Source of the DNA: Bacteroidota bacterium
GTDB lineage: Bacteria > Bacteroidota > Ignavibacteria > Tepidaquicellales > Tepidaquicellaceae
Assembly (NCBI GenBank): GCA_003519545.1
Contig: DOWN01000245.1
Location: forward strand, 1-16,662
Length of the DNA: 16,662 nt
Reading direction: 5' to 3'
The notes under the pieces were generated by a model. That model was not told the origin of the DNA. It worked only from the letters and a program-made list of their open reading frames with translations, and ran no database searches. Of the stretch, positions 1 to 7,851 are shown in pieces (the first letter of the stretch is position 1; every line of letters begins with the position of its first letter). The position numbers and the translations under genes were made by a program.

Positions 1-63
1 TTGCATAAAGCGTGGTTCAATATATCAGTTAAAGTGAATTCATAAAAAATAATTTCTTTGAAT

Positions 64-98
64 TAAATTTGAAACATAAATACGTGATATTATGTTTT
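64..98 (+). promoter_or_regulatory. Candidate Bacteroidota-type promoter for the TlpA-like gene
   Basis: Two readings are possible. TAAATTTG at 64-71 is a full match to the Bacteroidota -7 consensus TAnnTTTG. Alternatively, TTTG at 68-71 could be a -33 element, followed 19 bp later by TATGTTTT at 91-98, one mismatch from the -7 consensus. In the second reading the ATG at 92 lies inside the promoter and the gene must start at 116. The sequence is very AT-rich, so chance matches are likely. Bases 1-63 show nothing else recognisable. Confidence 0.35.
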
Positions 99-115
99 AT
101 ATAAAAACAATAATT

Positions 116-709
116 ATGAAAATATTTTCAATATTAATAATATTTTTATTTATGGGAAAATCCTGTTCATCACAGGATAAACCACTTGAGACAACGAGTC
201 CTACAATTTCACAATCTGAAAAAGAATCGGAAGAGAACACAAATTTATTTTTACCTGTAACCGAGAATAATATTGATTCAGTAATACAGACGAATTTATA
301 CGGAAGTAAGAAAATTGACGGAATGAGTTATGGAGATTCAAAAAATAATGTGGTGCTTGTGAATCTTTGGGCTTACTGGTGTCAGCCATGCAAAGAAGAG
401 TTTCCTGAACTGGTAAAATTATACAGAGATTACAAAGACAAAGGATTAAAAGTAATATTTATAACACTAGATTTTGGTGATGCATTGGAAACACAATCAA
501 AACCTTATCTCGAAAGTCAGGGAGTAAATTGGGTAAGTTATTACAATAAATTTGCGAAAGATGAAAATTTAATTGAATATTTCAGTAAAGATTGGGATGG
601 AGGAATTCCCGGAACTTTCATATATGGAAAAGACGGGAAACTTGCAAAACAAATGATTGGGAAAAAAACATACGAAGAGTTTGAAAAAGCGGTTAACGAA
701 TTATTATAA
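116..709 (+). CDS. TlpA/ResA-like thiol-disulfide oxidoreductase, probable lipoprotein
   Basis: This is a thioredoxin-fold protein exported to the cell envelope, where the family reduces or isomerises disulfides, for example in cytochrome c maturation or stress defence. The redox motif WCQPC lies in the context NLWAYWCQPCKEEFPEL, and the cis-proline loop reads GGIPGTFIY. The N-terminus from ATG 116 is a short basic-hydrophobic signal ending in GKSC followed by SSQD, so a lipidated cysteine is plausible although the lipobox is loose. A Ser/Glu-rich linker precedes the fold. An in-frame ATG at 92 would add eight residues (MFYIKTII) ahead of the signal; 116 is preferred because it gives a cleaner signal peptide. 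The C-terminus overlaps the convergent deiodinase-like gene by 6 bp. The substrate is not evident. Confidence 0.85.
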   Translation: MKIFSILIIFLFMGKSCSSQDKPLETTSPTISQSEKESEENTNLFLPVTENNIDSVIQTNLYGSKKIDGMSYGDSKNNVVLVNLWAYWCQPCKEEFPELVKLYRDYKDKGLKVIFITLDFGDALETQSKPYLESQGVNWVSYYNKFAKDENLIEYFSKDWDGGIPGTFIYGKDGKLAKQMIGKKTYEEFEKAVNELL

Positions 710-1360
710 TTTTATATAATATTCTTCAAGAGCTTTTCTTTTTAGCAATGGAACTTCAATTTTCTCAGCCGGATAACCAACAGGTATAAGCAAATAAGGT
801 GTTTCATTTTCCGGTCTTTCCAAAATAGTTTGAAGAAATTTCATTGGATTTGGAGTGTGGGTGAGAGTAACTAAACCTGAATAGTGCAAAGCAGTCAAAA
901 GCATACCGACAGAAATTCCGATAGATTCATTTACGTAATAATGTTTCTTCAATTCACCATCTGATTTTTCATAATTCACTTTGAAGACAACAATCAGATA
1001 AGGTGCGATATCAAGAAACTCTTTGTGCCAGTCAGTTGCGAAGGGTTCCAAATCTTTTTTCCAGGATTCAGGGAAACGTGATTCATAATTTTCTTTTTCT
1101 TCTTTTTCTGCTGCGACTCTTATCTTGTGTTTTATTTCCGGAGATTCCACGATTACATACTTCCAGGGTTGTTTATGTGCACCGGAAGGAGCTGTACCGG
1201 CAGTTTTAATTGCATTTTCAAGAATTTTAATATCAAATTTTTCAGGAGAGAATTCTCTGACTGTTCTTCTCTTATTCATAAGTTTATAAAATTCTTCTGA
1301 TTTTTTTAAACTTTCATCGGATGATAATTTTTCAAATTCTAATTTTATAAACTTATTCAT
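704..1360 (-). CDS. Nitroreductase-fold flavoprotein of the iodotyrosine deiodinase (IYD) type
   Basis: This is an FMN-dependent nitroreductase-superfamily protein of 218 aa. RRTVREFSPE (31-40) and TAPSGAHKQPW (56-66) are the FMN-binding segments, and the C-terminal part has THTPNPMKFL and PVGYPAE. The sequence follows the iodotyrosine deiodinase branch. Glu88, Tyr92 and Lys113 have the spacing (+4, +21) of the substrate-lid triad that grips the halotyrosine zwitterion in mammalian IYD (Glu153/Tyr157/Lys178 in mouse). IYDs reductively dehalogenate iodo-, bromo- or chlorotyrosine, and bacterial members are known. No signal peptide or transmembrane anchor is seen, so the enzyme should be cytosolic. 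It is the last gene of the queF-PD40-fumC transcript, 16 bp after fumC. The assignment rests on motif recall; the physiological substrate is inferred. Confidence 0.8.
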   Translation of the reverse strand: MNKFIKLEFEKLSSDESLKKSEEFYKLMNKRRTVREFSPEKFDIKILENAIKTAGTAPSGAHKQPWKYVIVESPEIKHKIRVAAEKEEKENYESRFPESWKKDLEPFATDWHKEFLDIAPYLIVVFKVNYEKSDGELKKHYYVNESIGISVGMLLTALHYSGLVTLTHTPNPMKFLQTILERPENETPYLLIPVGYPAEKIEVPLLKRKALEEYYIKL

Positions 1361-1376
1361 TTTTAATTGTTAAAAT

Positions 1377-2768
1377 TTAAACATCTCCTACCATTTTTTG
1401 AGGATCAACTATTTCAGAAAATTTTGAATCATCAAGCAATCCAAGTTCAATAGCGGCTTCTCTTAATGTTTTATTTTCTTTATGGGCTTTCTTTGCAATT
1501 TTTGCAGCGTTTTCATATCCGATATGAGGATTGAGAGCAGTTACAAGCATCAGTGAATTTTCAACGTGACGGTTAATAACATCATAGTTAGGTTCAATAC
1601 CAATTGCACAGTTTTTATTAAATGATTCAGCAGCATCACCAAGTAATCTTGCAGAATTTAAAAAATTAAAAATCATCATTGGTTTAAATACATTTAGTTC
1701 AAAATGACCTGTCATACCACCTACATTAATAGCTACATCATTACCGACAACCTGAGCACAAACCATAGTCATTGCTTCGCATTGAGTAGGGTTCACTTTA
1801 CCGGGCATAATGGATGAACCGGGTTCATTTTCAGGAATTAGAATTTCACCTATTCCGCTTCGCGGGCCGGAGGCAAGAAGTCTGATATCATTAGCAATTT
1901 TCATTAGACTTACAGCAAGAGTTTTTAAAGCACCATGAGATTCAACTATAGCATCATTTGCTGCAAGTGCTTCAAATTTATTTTCAGCGGATCTAAATGG
2001 TAATCCCGTTGCTTCAGAAACAAATTCAGCAACTAACTCCGGATATCCTTTAGGAACATTGATTCCTGTTCCCACAGCAGAACCTCCGATAGCAAGTTCT
2101 GAAAGATGAGGTAAAGTATTTTTTATTGCTTTTACAGCGTGGTCAAGTTGAGAAACATAACCGGAAAATTCCTGCCCAAGTGTTAAAGGAGTTGCGTCCA
2201 TCAAATGAGTTCTTCCGATTTTAACAACTTTCATAAAATCTTTAGACTTTTGGTGGAGCGTGTTTCTTAACTTTTCAATTTTAGGTATTAATTGTTCTTC
2301 AATAATTTTATAAGCCGCGATATGCATAGCGGTCGGGAAAGTATCATTGGAAGATTGAGATTTATTAACATCATCATTAGGGTGTAAAACTTTTTTATCG
2401 TCGGAAAGTTTTCCGCCATTTAATACGTGACCTTTATTAGCGATTACTTCATTTACATTCATATTAGATTGAGTGCCTGAACCTGTCTGCCAAACCACAA
2501 GAGGAAACTGGTCGTTGAGATTATTATTTAAAATTTCATCAGCCGCTTTAATAATAAGATTCATTTTTTCTTCCGGCAAAACTCCGCACTTGAAATTTGC
2601 TTTAGCACATGCAGATTTTAGAATTGCAAAAGCATTTATAATTTCTTTAGGCATTTTATTATCGCCAATTTCAAAATTCTGAAGAGATCGCTGTGTTTGA
2701 GCACCCCAGTATTTTTCAGCAGGGACTTGCACATCCCCCATTGTGTCGTGTTCTATTCTGTATTCCAT
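1377..2768 (-). CDS. fumC: Class II fumarate hydratase
   Basis: This enzyme interconverts fumarate and malate in the TCA cycle in the cytosol as an iron-independent homotetramer. At 463 aa it is full length. The superfamily signature GSSIMPGKVNPTQCE lies at 317-331 and contains the catalytic loop serine (Ser318). GRTHLMDATP (185-194) carries the active-site His188. GSGTQSNMNVNEV (96-108) and SSNDTFPTAMHIAA (139-152) form the other substrate-binding regions. The motifs fit fumarase rather than aspartase. The ATG start lies 20 bp after the PD40 gene, and the gene reads on to the deiodinase-like gene after 16 bp. Expression is therefore probably shared with these neighbours. Nothing appears missing. 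Confidence 0.96.
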   Translation of the reverse strand: MEYRIEHDTMGDVQVPAEKYWGAQTQRSLQNFEIGDNKMPKEIINAFAILKSACAKANFKCGVLPEEKMNLIIKAADEILNNNLNDQFPLVVWQTGSGTQSNMNVNEVIANKGHVLNGGKLSDDKKVLHPNDDVNKSQSSNDTFPTAMHIAAYKIIEEQLIPKIEKLRNTLHQKSKDFMKVVKIGRTHLMDATPLTLGQEFSGYVSQLDHAVKAIKNTLPHLSELAIGGSAVGTGINVPKGYPELVAEFVSEATGLPFRSAENKFEALAANDAIVESHGALKTLAVSLMKIANDIRLLASGPRSGIGEILIPENEPGSSIMPGKVNPTQCEAMTMVCAQVVGNDVAINVGGMTGHFELNVFKPMMIFNFLNSARLLGDAAESFNKNCAIGIEPNYDVINRHVENSLMLVTALNPHIGYENAAKIAKKAHKENKTLREAAIELGLLDDSKFSEIVDPQKMVGDV

Positions 2769-2788
2769 TTAAAAATTATTTTGATTGA

Positions 2789-3715
2789 TTATTTATTTAC
2801 GCTTGGAGAAGTTCCATTTTTTAACAAAAAAGAAAATTTATCACCTTTTATATCAGTTGAATAAATTGAATAACTTATTTCAAAATACTCCATATCCCCG
2901 TCAGTTTTTTTTACAACATCATCTTTTGTGAATGCGTTAAAGAAAATTTTTCCGTCTGCGAAAGAAACAGCAGGGTTAGTTGCTGAGTATTCATCAGGAG
3001 AAACTTTTAATAAAGAATTTTTTGCGATATCGAATCTATAGATTCTATTTTGATTTTCATATGTTCCGCCAAATTCATTTTCAGTTTCACAATCAAATAT
3101 TAAAGCAAAATTATTTTTATCATACCAAACAGTCGAAGCAGAACTCATAAAAACTTTTTTATCCGGATCAATTTTATCTATCGGAAAAATATTCATCACT
3201 TCCCCATCAAGACTGAATTCAAAAATATTTGACATATCATGGGTTATTATGCTTTTTGAATCAGATGTAAAAGTAGGAGAATAAAAGCCCGATACATTTT
3301 TTACTTTATTCTTAGTTAAGATTTTAAACGATTTATCATCAACAGATGCTATTGCAATTTGCCATTCATTATCTGTCCAGTGATTGAAAGTTAAATATTT
3401 TCCGTCGGGAGAATAACGAGGGAAATAGGAGTTATCTCCGGGTACAGATTTTAATCTCGTTATTTTTTTGGAGTTAATATTATAAATTGAAATAAATCTT
3501 CCGCCTGTTTTTTCATCAGTATCAGTGAACGCTATATTATTTCCATCGGGAGAGATTGATTGCTGATAGCCTTCAAATAATTTTTCTTCGGATTTAGTAT
3601 TCAGATTATATTTATATATAACGCCGAGTTTTTCATAAGAAAGGAATAAAACCTGAGCAATAATTCCGGGACAATAGATAATGGATATAAAAAAAAGAAT
3701 AATTAATTTTTTCAT
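2789..3715 (-). CDS. Exported PD40/TolB-like beta-propeller protein
   Basis: The first ~20 residues (MKKLIILFFISIIYCPGIIA, then Q) are a signal peptide, so the protein is exported, probably to the periplasm. The rest (~285 aa) looks like a beta-propeller with degenerate PD40 repeats, such as QSISPDGNNIAFTD, PRYSPDGKYLTFNHW and PTFTSDSKSIITHD. These resemble the C-terminal propeller of TolB and the N-terminal propeller of S9 peptidases, but there is no TolB N-terminal domain and no peptidase domain. PD40 propellers usually bind proteins or peptidoglycan-associated partners. It lies between queF (16 bp) and fumC (20 bp) on the same strand. A specific role cannot be assigned. Confidence 0.8.
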   Translation of the reverse strand: MKKLIILFFISIIYCPGIIAQVLFLSYEKLGVIYKYNLNTKSEEKLFEGYQQSISPDGNNIAFTDTDEKTGGRFISIYNINSKKITRLKSVPGDNSYFPRYSPDGKYLTFNHWTDNEWQIAIASVDDKSFKILTKNKVKNVSGFYSPTFTSDSKSIITHDMSNIFEFSLDGEVMNIFPIDKIDPDKKVFMSSASTVWYDKNNFALIFDCETENEFGGTYENQNRIYRFDIAKNSLLKVSPDEYSATNPAVSFADGKIFFNAFTKDDVVKKTDGDMEYFEISYSIYSTDIKGDKFSFLLKNGTSPSVNK

Positions 3716-3731
3716 TTAGAATTTTTTCTTT

Positions 3732-4097
3732 TTAACTTTTTCTGCCTGAAAAAGTTGCTACGATAACAGACTGGAGACCACCACGCACGGAGAATTCGCC
3801 TGTAATTTCCATCCATCTTGGTTTTAAAACCGAAACGAGTTCATCCAAGATTGTATTAATAACGTTTTCATAAAAGATACCGTCATTTCTGAAAGACTGC
3901 AAATAAAACTTCAATGATTTCAATTCAACACATTTTTTATTCGCGATATATTTAATTGTGATAACACCAAAATCCGGCTGACCTGTTTTAGGACAGACAG
4001 ATGTAAATTCATTTGCTTTATGAATAATTAAATAATCTCTATTTGGAAATGAATTTTCAAAAGTTTCGAGTAATTTTATTCTGTTTTTGGGATTCAT
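3732..4097 (-). CDS. queF: NADPH-dependent 7-cyano-7-deazaguanine reductase (preQ0 reductase)
   Basis: QueF reduces the nitrile of preQ0 to the amine of preQ1, a step in making the queuosine tRNA wobble base. This is the short unimodular type. From ATG 4097 it has 121 aa. FTSVCPKTGQPDFG (31-44) contains the thioimide-forming Cys35 and general-acid Asp42, and ELKSLKFYLQSFRN (58-71) is the QueF signature for NADPH and substrate binding. A TTG at 4115 would add six residues (ending ...LFLI); the ATG is preferred because family members begin close to this point. It is first in the minus-strand operon, divergent from def. No other queuosine gene is in the window. Confidence 0.92.
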   Translation of the reverse strand: MNPKNRIKLLETFENSFPNRDYLIIHKANEFTSVCPKTGQPDFGVITIKYIANKKCVELKSLKFYLQSFRNDGIFYENVINTILDELVSVLKPRWMEITGEFSVRGGLQSVIVATFSGRKS

Positions 4098-4177
4098 AAT
4101 TAAAAATAACTTCAATAAAATGTATTTTAAAGTTATAAATTTTGAATTACAGTTAACTTTTAAAATCGTTAATTTTA
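4098..4177. promoter_or_regulatory. Divergent promoter region between queF and def
   Basis: This 80-bp, highly AT-rich gap must hold start signals for both directions. On the plus strand AAATTTTG (4137-4144) differs by one base from the Bacteroidota -7 consensus TAnnTTTG and is the best candidate for the def operon. On the minus strand TAACTTTA and TACATTTT (7 of 8 matches) are candidates for queF. No clear -33 TTTG lies at the right distance for any of them. No riboswitch structure (for example preQ1) was recognised. Confidence 0.35.
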
Positions 4178-4744
4178 ATGATGATTATGAAACAACTACC
4201 TATTACAACATACGGAATGGAGATTTTAAGAAAAAAAACTATTCCGGTTAAAGATGTTGATATGAATATTATCGAAACAGTCGGCAATATGTTTTATACA
4301 ATGGAAAAAGCTGATGGAGTAGGATTGGCGGCACCACAGGTTGATATTGATAAAGCAATAGCCGTTATAGACGTATCACACTATGATGAGTATGCACATA
4401 TAAAACCGTTTGTAATAATAAATCCCGTCATTGAAGAGTCACACGGTTTATGGCATGCGGAAGAAGGGTGCTTATCAATTCCCGGTATAAAATTAAATAT
4501 CCCTAGAGCAGAAAAAATTTACGTTACATATTACGATCTTGATATGAATGAAGTGAATTTGGAAGCGGATAAATTATTAGGGAGAGTTTTGCAGCATGAG
4601 ATAGATCATTTAAATGGTAAATTATTTACAGATTTGATAGATGAAGACGAGAAGAAAAGAATTAAACGTGATTTGAGAGATATAAAAAAAGGATTAATTG
4701 AAACAGGATATAAACTTTTAATAAATGAGGAAAAGATTCGTTGA
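4178..4744 (+). CDS. def: Peptide deformylase
   Basis: This is a metalloenzyme that removes the N-formyl group from nascent proteins at the ribosome exit. All three motifs are intact in the 188 aa: GVGLAAPQ (47-54), EGCLSIPG (96-103, metal ligand Cys98) and QHEIDHLNG (139-147, ligands His140 and His144, catalytic Glu141). The N-terminus MMIMKQLPIT offers ATG starts at 4178, 4181 and 4187; the choice does not affect the fold. The stop codon TGA overlaps the TTG start of fmt by 4 bp, so translation of the two is probably coupled. Together they form the formyl-methionine cycle. The C-terminus has a Lys/Asp-rich helix that extends past the core. Confidence 0.96.
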   Translation: MMIMKQLPITTYGMEILRKKTIPVKDVDMNIIETVGNMFYTMEKADGVGLAAPQVDIDKAIAVIDVSHYDEYAHIKPFVIINPVIEESHGLWHAEEGCLSIPGIKLNIPRAEKIYVTYYDLDMNEVNLEADKLLGRVLQHEIDHLNGKLFTDLIDEDEKKRIKRDLRDIKKGLIETGYKLLINEEKIR

Positions 4745-5658
4745 AAATTGTTTTTATGGGAACACCGGACTTTGCAGTTCCCTCTCTCGATATATTAAAT
4801 AGGAATAATTATGAAGTATGCTGTGTAGTAACAGCACCAGATAAACCAAAAGGCAGAGGACTTAAGCCGGGATATTCAGCTGTAAAAGAATATGCACTTA
4901 CACATAATTTTAAAATTTTACAACCTGAGAATCTTAGAGATGATAATTTCAGGAAAGATATTTTAGATTTAAATCTTGATTTGATAATTGTTGTTGCATT
5001 CAGAATTTTACCGGAAAAGATTTATAACATTCCAAGTAAAGGGGCATTTAATTTACATGCATCACTTCTGCCAAAATACAGAGGTGCGGCACCGATAAAT
5101 TATGCAATCATAAACGGAGAAAAAGAAACCGGAGTAACAACTTTTTTTCTGAACAAGACAGTTGATACCGGAGAGATAATAGCACAAAGAAAAGTTGAAA
5201 TAGGAGATAAAGATTTCGGAGAGTTGTATAACGAATTAAAGATTATAGGTGCTGAACTTGTACTGGAGACTGTTAAAAAGATAGAAAGCGGTAAATTAGA
5301 ATTAAAAAAACAGAATGATGCTGAAGCAAGTCCTGCACCAAAAATTTTTAAAAGCGATTGCAGGATAAACTGGAATGACAGTGAAGTTAATATTTATAAT
5401 AAGATAAGAGGGTTATCACCTGTCCCATGTGCATTTACAACATTTCAGGAAAAGATATTAAAAATTTATAAAACAGAATTAACAGAAATACAAAGTGAAA
5501 AAGATGCAGGAGAAGTTGAAATTATTGATAATGAGTTATATGTTAACACTAATGGTAAAAAATTAAAAATAATAGAATTACAAAAAGAAGGCAGAAAAAG
5601 AATAACTGCTTCAGAGTTTATAACAGGCTTACAAAATAAAAATATAAAATTTATATAA
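4741..5658 (+). CDS. fmt: Methionyl-tRNA formyltransferase
   Basis: Fmt transfers a formyl group from 10-formyl-tetrahydrofolate to initiator Met-tRNA. At 305 aa it is full length. MGTPDFAVPSL (6-16) begins the Rossmann domain. NLHASLLPKYRGAAPI (104-119) contains the catalytic Asn and His, and VDTGEI (141-146) the catalytic Asp. The C-terminal ~100 residues form the tRNA-binding OB-like domain. VVAFRILPE (84-92) resembles the Bacteroidota variant of the usual VVAYG segment. The TTG start at 4741 matches where Fmt proteins begin and overlaps the def stop (TTGA). The next gene, a ClpB fragment, starts only 4 bp after the stop. Confidence 0.96.
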   Translation: MKIVFMGTPDFAVPSLDILNRNNYEVCCVVTAPDKPKGRGLKPGYSAVKEYALTHNFKILQPENLRDDNFRKDILDLNLDLIIVVAFRILPEKIYNIPSKGAFNLHASLLPKYRGAAPINYAIINGEKETGVTTFFLNKTVDTGEIIAQRKVEIGDKDFGELYNELKIIGAELVLETVKKIESGKLELKKQNDAEASPAPKIFKSDCRINWNDSEVNIYNKIRGLSPVPCAFTTFQEKILKIYKTELTEIQSEKDAGEVEIIDNELYVNTNGKKLKIIELQKEGRKRITASEFITGLQNKNIKFI

Positions 5659-5662
5659 TAAT

Positions 5663-7003
5663 ATGGCAAAGTCTAAAGAAAACATCAATCCGACAAAGAT
5701 AAGACTTGACGAAATAGAAAAGGAACTTGCCGATTTAAGAAGTCAGAAAGATGCATTGATAGCACACTGGAATCTTGAAAAAGATTTAATTAAGACAATC
5801 AGAGCGTCGAAGGAAGAGATTGAAAATCTGAAAGCGGAAGCGGACAGATATAACAGAGAGGGAGATTTAGCAAAAGTTGCAGAGATAAATTACGGAAAAA
5901 TTCCGGAACTTGATAAAAAAATTGATTCGAAATCTGAAGAGTTGGCAAAAGTTCAGAAAGAAAAAAAGATGCTGAAAGAAGAAGTTGATGCAGAAGATAT
6001 TGCAGAGATAGTTTCAAGATGGACTGGTATTCCGGTAACGAAGATGCTTGAAGGGGAAAGACAGAAATTACTAAAGATGGAAGAAAATCTCGCACAGAGA
6101 TTAGTCGGACAGGAAGATGCTGTAGTTGCGGTTTCAAATGCTATAAGAAGATCAAGAGCGGGGTTGCAGGATGAGAACAGACCAATAGGTTCATTTATTT
6201 TTCTCGGCACAACAGGAACGGGAAAAACAGAACTTGCGAGAGCACTTGCGGAGTTTTTATTTGATGATGAGAAAGCGATTGTAAGAATTGATATGTCGGA
6301 GTATATGGAAAAGTTCGCAGTATCAAGACTTATAGGTGCTCCTCCTGGATATGTGGGTTATGAAGAAGGAGGTCAATTAACTGAGGCAGTCAGAAGAAAA
6401 CCTTATTGCGTAGTATTGCTTGACGAGATAGAGAAAGCACATCCGGATGTATTTAATATTCTTTTACAAGTGCTTGATGAAGGAAGACTTACGGATTCCA
6501 AAGGAAAGACAGTTAACTTTAAGAATACGATAATCATAATGACTTCAAACTTAGGAGCACATTTAATACAGCAGCAACTTGAGAAAATTAACGATAAGAA
6601 CAGAGACGATATAATGGGCGGATTGCGAGTTCAGTTACTTGATATGCTGAAAGCGACAATAAGACCTGAATTTTTAAACAGGATAGATGAGATTATATTA
6701 TTCAAGCCGTTAACAAAAGATGAAATCAGACTGATAGTAGATTTACAATTAAACCAGACAATTAGAAAACTTGAACACAATCAGATAAAACTCAAAATTG
6801 AAAATGATGTTAAAGACTGGTTAGGTCAACTCGGATATGACATACAGTTTGGTGCGAGACCATTGAAGAGAGTTATACAAAAATATCTAACAAATAAATT
6901 ATCTGAAAAGATATTATCGGCAGAGATATTGCCCGGAGACAGCGTTACGTGTAAATTAGATAAAAGCGGAACCATAGAATTTATAAAAGAGAAAACTAAA
7001 TGA
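5663..7003 (+). CDS. Stand-alone ClpB-type protein: partial M-domain plus second AAA+ module only
   Basis: ClpB is a hexameric disaggregase of about 860 aa with an N-domain, AAA1, a coiled-coil M-domain and AAA2. This 446-aa protein starts inside the M-domain and has no N-domain or AAA1. Residues 13-110 are coiled coil like the second half of the M-domain (EGDLAKVAEINYGKIPEL at 67-84). AAA2 looks fully functional: Walker A GTTGTGKT (182-189; usually GPTGVGKT), pore loop GYVGYEEGG (229-237), Walker B VVLLDE (250-255), sensor 1 Asn296, arginine finger Arg340 and sensor 2 Arg399 in FGARPLKR. No upstream remnant exists, since fmt ends 4 bp earlier. It overlaps the next gene by 4 bp (ATGA). The reading frame is intact, so it is probably expressed. 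Whether it acts alone or with a full ClpB cannot be seen here. Confidence 0.9.
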   Translation: MAKSKENINPTKIRLDEIEKELADLRSQKDALIAHWNLEKDLIKTIRASKEEIENLKAEADRYNREGDLAKVAEINYGKIPELDKKIDSKSEELAKVQKEKKMLKEEVDAEDIAEIVSRWTGIPVTKMLEGERQKLLKMEENLAQRLVGQEDAVVAVSNAIRRSRAGLQDENRPIGSFIFLGTTGTGKTELARALAEFLFDDEKAIVRIDMSEYMEKFAVSRLIGAPPGYVGYEEGGQLTEAVRRKPYCVVLLDEIEKAHPDVFNILLQVLDEGRLTDSKGKTVNFKNTIIIMTSNLGAHLIQQQLEKINDKNRDDIMGGLRVQLLDMLKATIRPEFLNRIDEIILFKPLTKDEIRLIVDLQLNQTIRKLEHNQIKLKIENDVKDWLGQLGYDIQFGARPLKRVIQKYLTNKLSEKILSAEILPGDSVTCKLDKSGTIEFIKEKTK

Positions 7004-7836
7004 TAAATTTCACCGAAAATTATTTTGATTTAAGATTATTAAAAATTTCAGATGTAAAACTTCACGAAGATACAGAGAATAAACGATTACGAAATATATT
7101 TCAGAGAATTTCGCATGATAAATATTTAATGAATCCCGTCATAATTGGTAAATATGAAAATGATTATATTTTAATAGACGGAGCGAACAGATTCAGTTCA
7201 TTAAAAGAAATAGGTTGTAAGTTAGTTTTGGCACAGATAATTGATTACAAAGATAAAGAAATAAAACTTTACAGTTGGAATCATTTTGTTTATGATCTTG
7301 AAGTGGATGCGATTTTAAATCTTGCCAAAAAGAAAAAATATAAAATTACAGAAACGAATTTCAAAAATGGAAGAAAGATTGCTAATAGTGGTATCAATAA
7401 AATTTTGATATCGGATATAGAAAACAATAAACACTTTATAATTACATTTGAAAATAATTTTGAAAAAATTTTAAAAGGGTTGTTTGACATTACAAAATTA
7501 TACACAGGTAAATATATATTTGACCGTTCGGAGAGTGACATAAAAATTGAAGAGTTAAAAAAATATTCAAGAAAAAAAGGAATATTGATAGACTTTCCTG
7601 ATTTCAAAAAAGATCATGTAGTAAATATTGCAAGAAAAAAACTGAAAATTCCGACAGGAATAAGCAGACACATACTTAAGAACAGAGTGCTTCATGTAAA
7701 ATATCCAATTAAAAATTTAAAGACAGTCGGAAATCTTGAGACCAAGAGCAAAGAGTTGAGTAAATATCTTTATAAAAAAATAGATGATAACAAAGTAAGG
7801 CAGTATAAAGAATCAGTTATCATATTTGATGAATAA
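7000..7836 (+). CDS. ParB/sulfiredoxin-fold protein, SbnI/SerK-like
   Basis: The 278-aa protein begins with a ParB/Srx-type domain (about residues 10-100): KISDVKLHED (15-24), NPVIIGKYENDYILIDGANR (45-64), then SLKEIGCK and a tail IKLYSWNHFV. This arrangement, with LHE followed by a DGxxR loop and a short W-x-H element, recalls SbnI and archaeal SerK, which are free-serine kinases of this fold; Glu23 would match the proposed catalytic Glu. The DGxHR histidine is Asn63 here. There is no helix-turn-helix like that of chromosomal ParB. The C-terminal ~170 residues are lysine-rich and unfamiliar. Its ATG overlaps the stop of the ClpB-like gene, suggesting coupled translation. Kinase activity is an inference; the fold is more secure. 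Confidence 0.65.
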   Translation: MINFTENYFDLRLLKISDVKLHEDTENKRLRNIFQRISHDKYLMNPVIIGKYENDYILIDGANRFSSLKEIGCKLVLAQIIDYKDKEIKLYSWNHFVYDLEVDAILNLAKKKKYKITETNFKNGRKIANSGINKILISDIENNKHFIITFENNFEKILKGLFDITKLYTGKYIFDRSESDIKIEELKKYSRKKGILIDFPDFKKDHVVNIARKKLKIPTGISRHILKNRVLHVKYPIKNLKTVGNLETKSKELSKYLYKKIDDNKVRQYKESVIIFDE

Positions 7837-7851
7837 AAAAAATATTAATTA

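Noticed and set aside
702..721. TATTATA/TATAATA inverted repeat at the convergent ends of the TlpA-like and deiodinase-like genes, as a bidirectional terminator
   Set aside because: The stem has only A:T pairs, lies partly in codons, and such repeats are expected by chance in DNA this AT-rich.
5799..6210. Minus-strand open frames of 112 and 85 aa inside the ClpB-like gene
   Set aside because: They lie opposite strongly conserved ClpB coding sequence and are Leu/Ser-rich antisense artefacts.
5663..7003. ClpB fragment as a pseudogene
   Set aside because: The frame is open, every AAA2 motif is intact, and the gene is packed tightly between fmt and an overlapping downstream gene.
7290..7607. 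105-aa minus-strand open frame inside the ParB-like gene
   Set aside because: It is a low-complexity shadow rich in Phe/Ser/Ile antisense to AT-rich codons, with no recognisable motif.
7000..7836. ParB-like gene as a chromosome-partitioning ParB
   Set aside because: There is no helix-turn-helix or dimerisation domain, no adjacent parA and no parS-like repeat.
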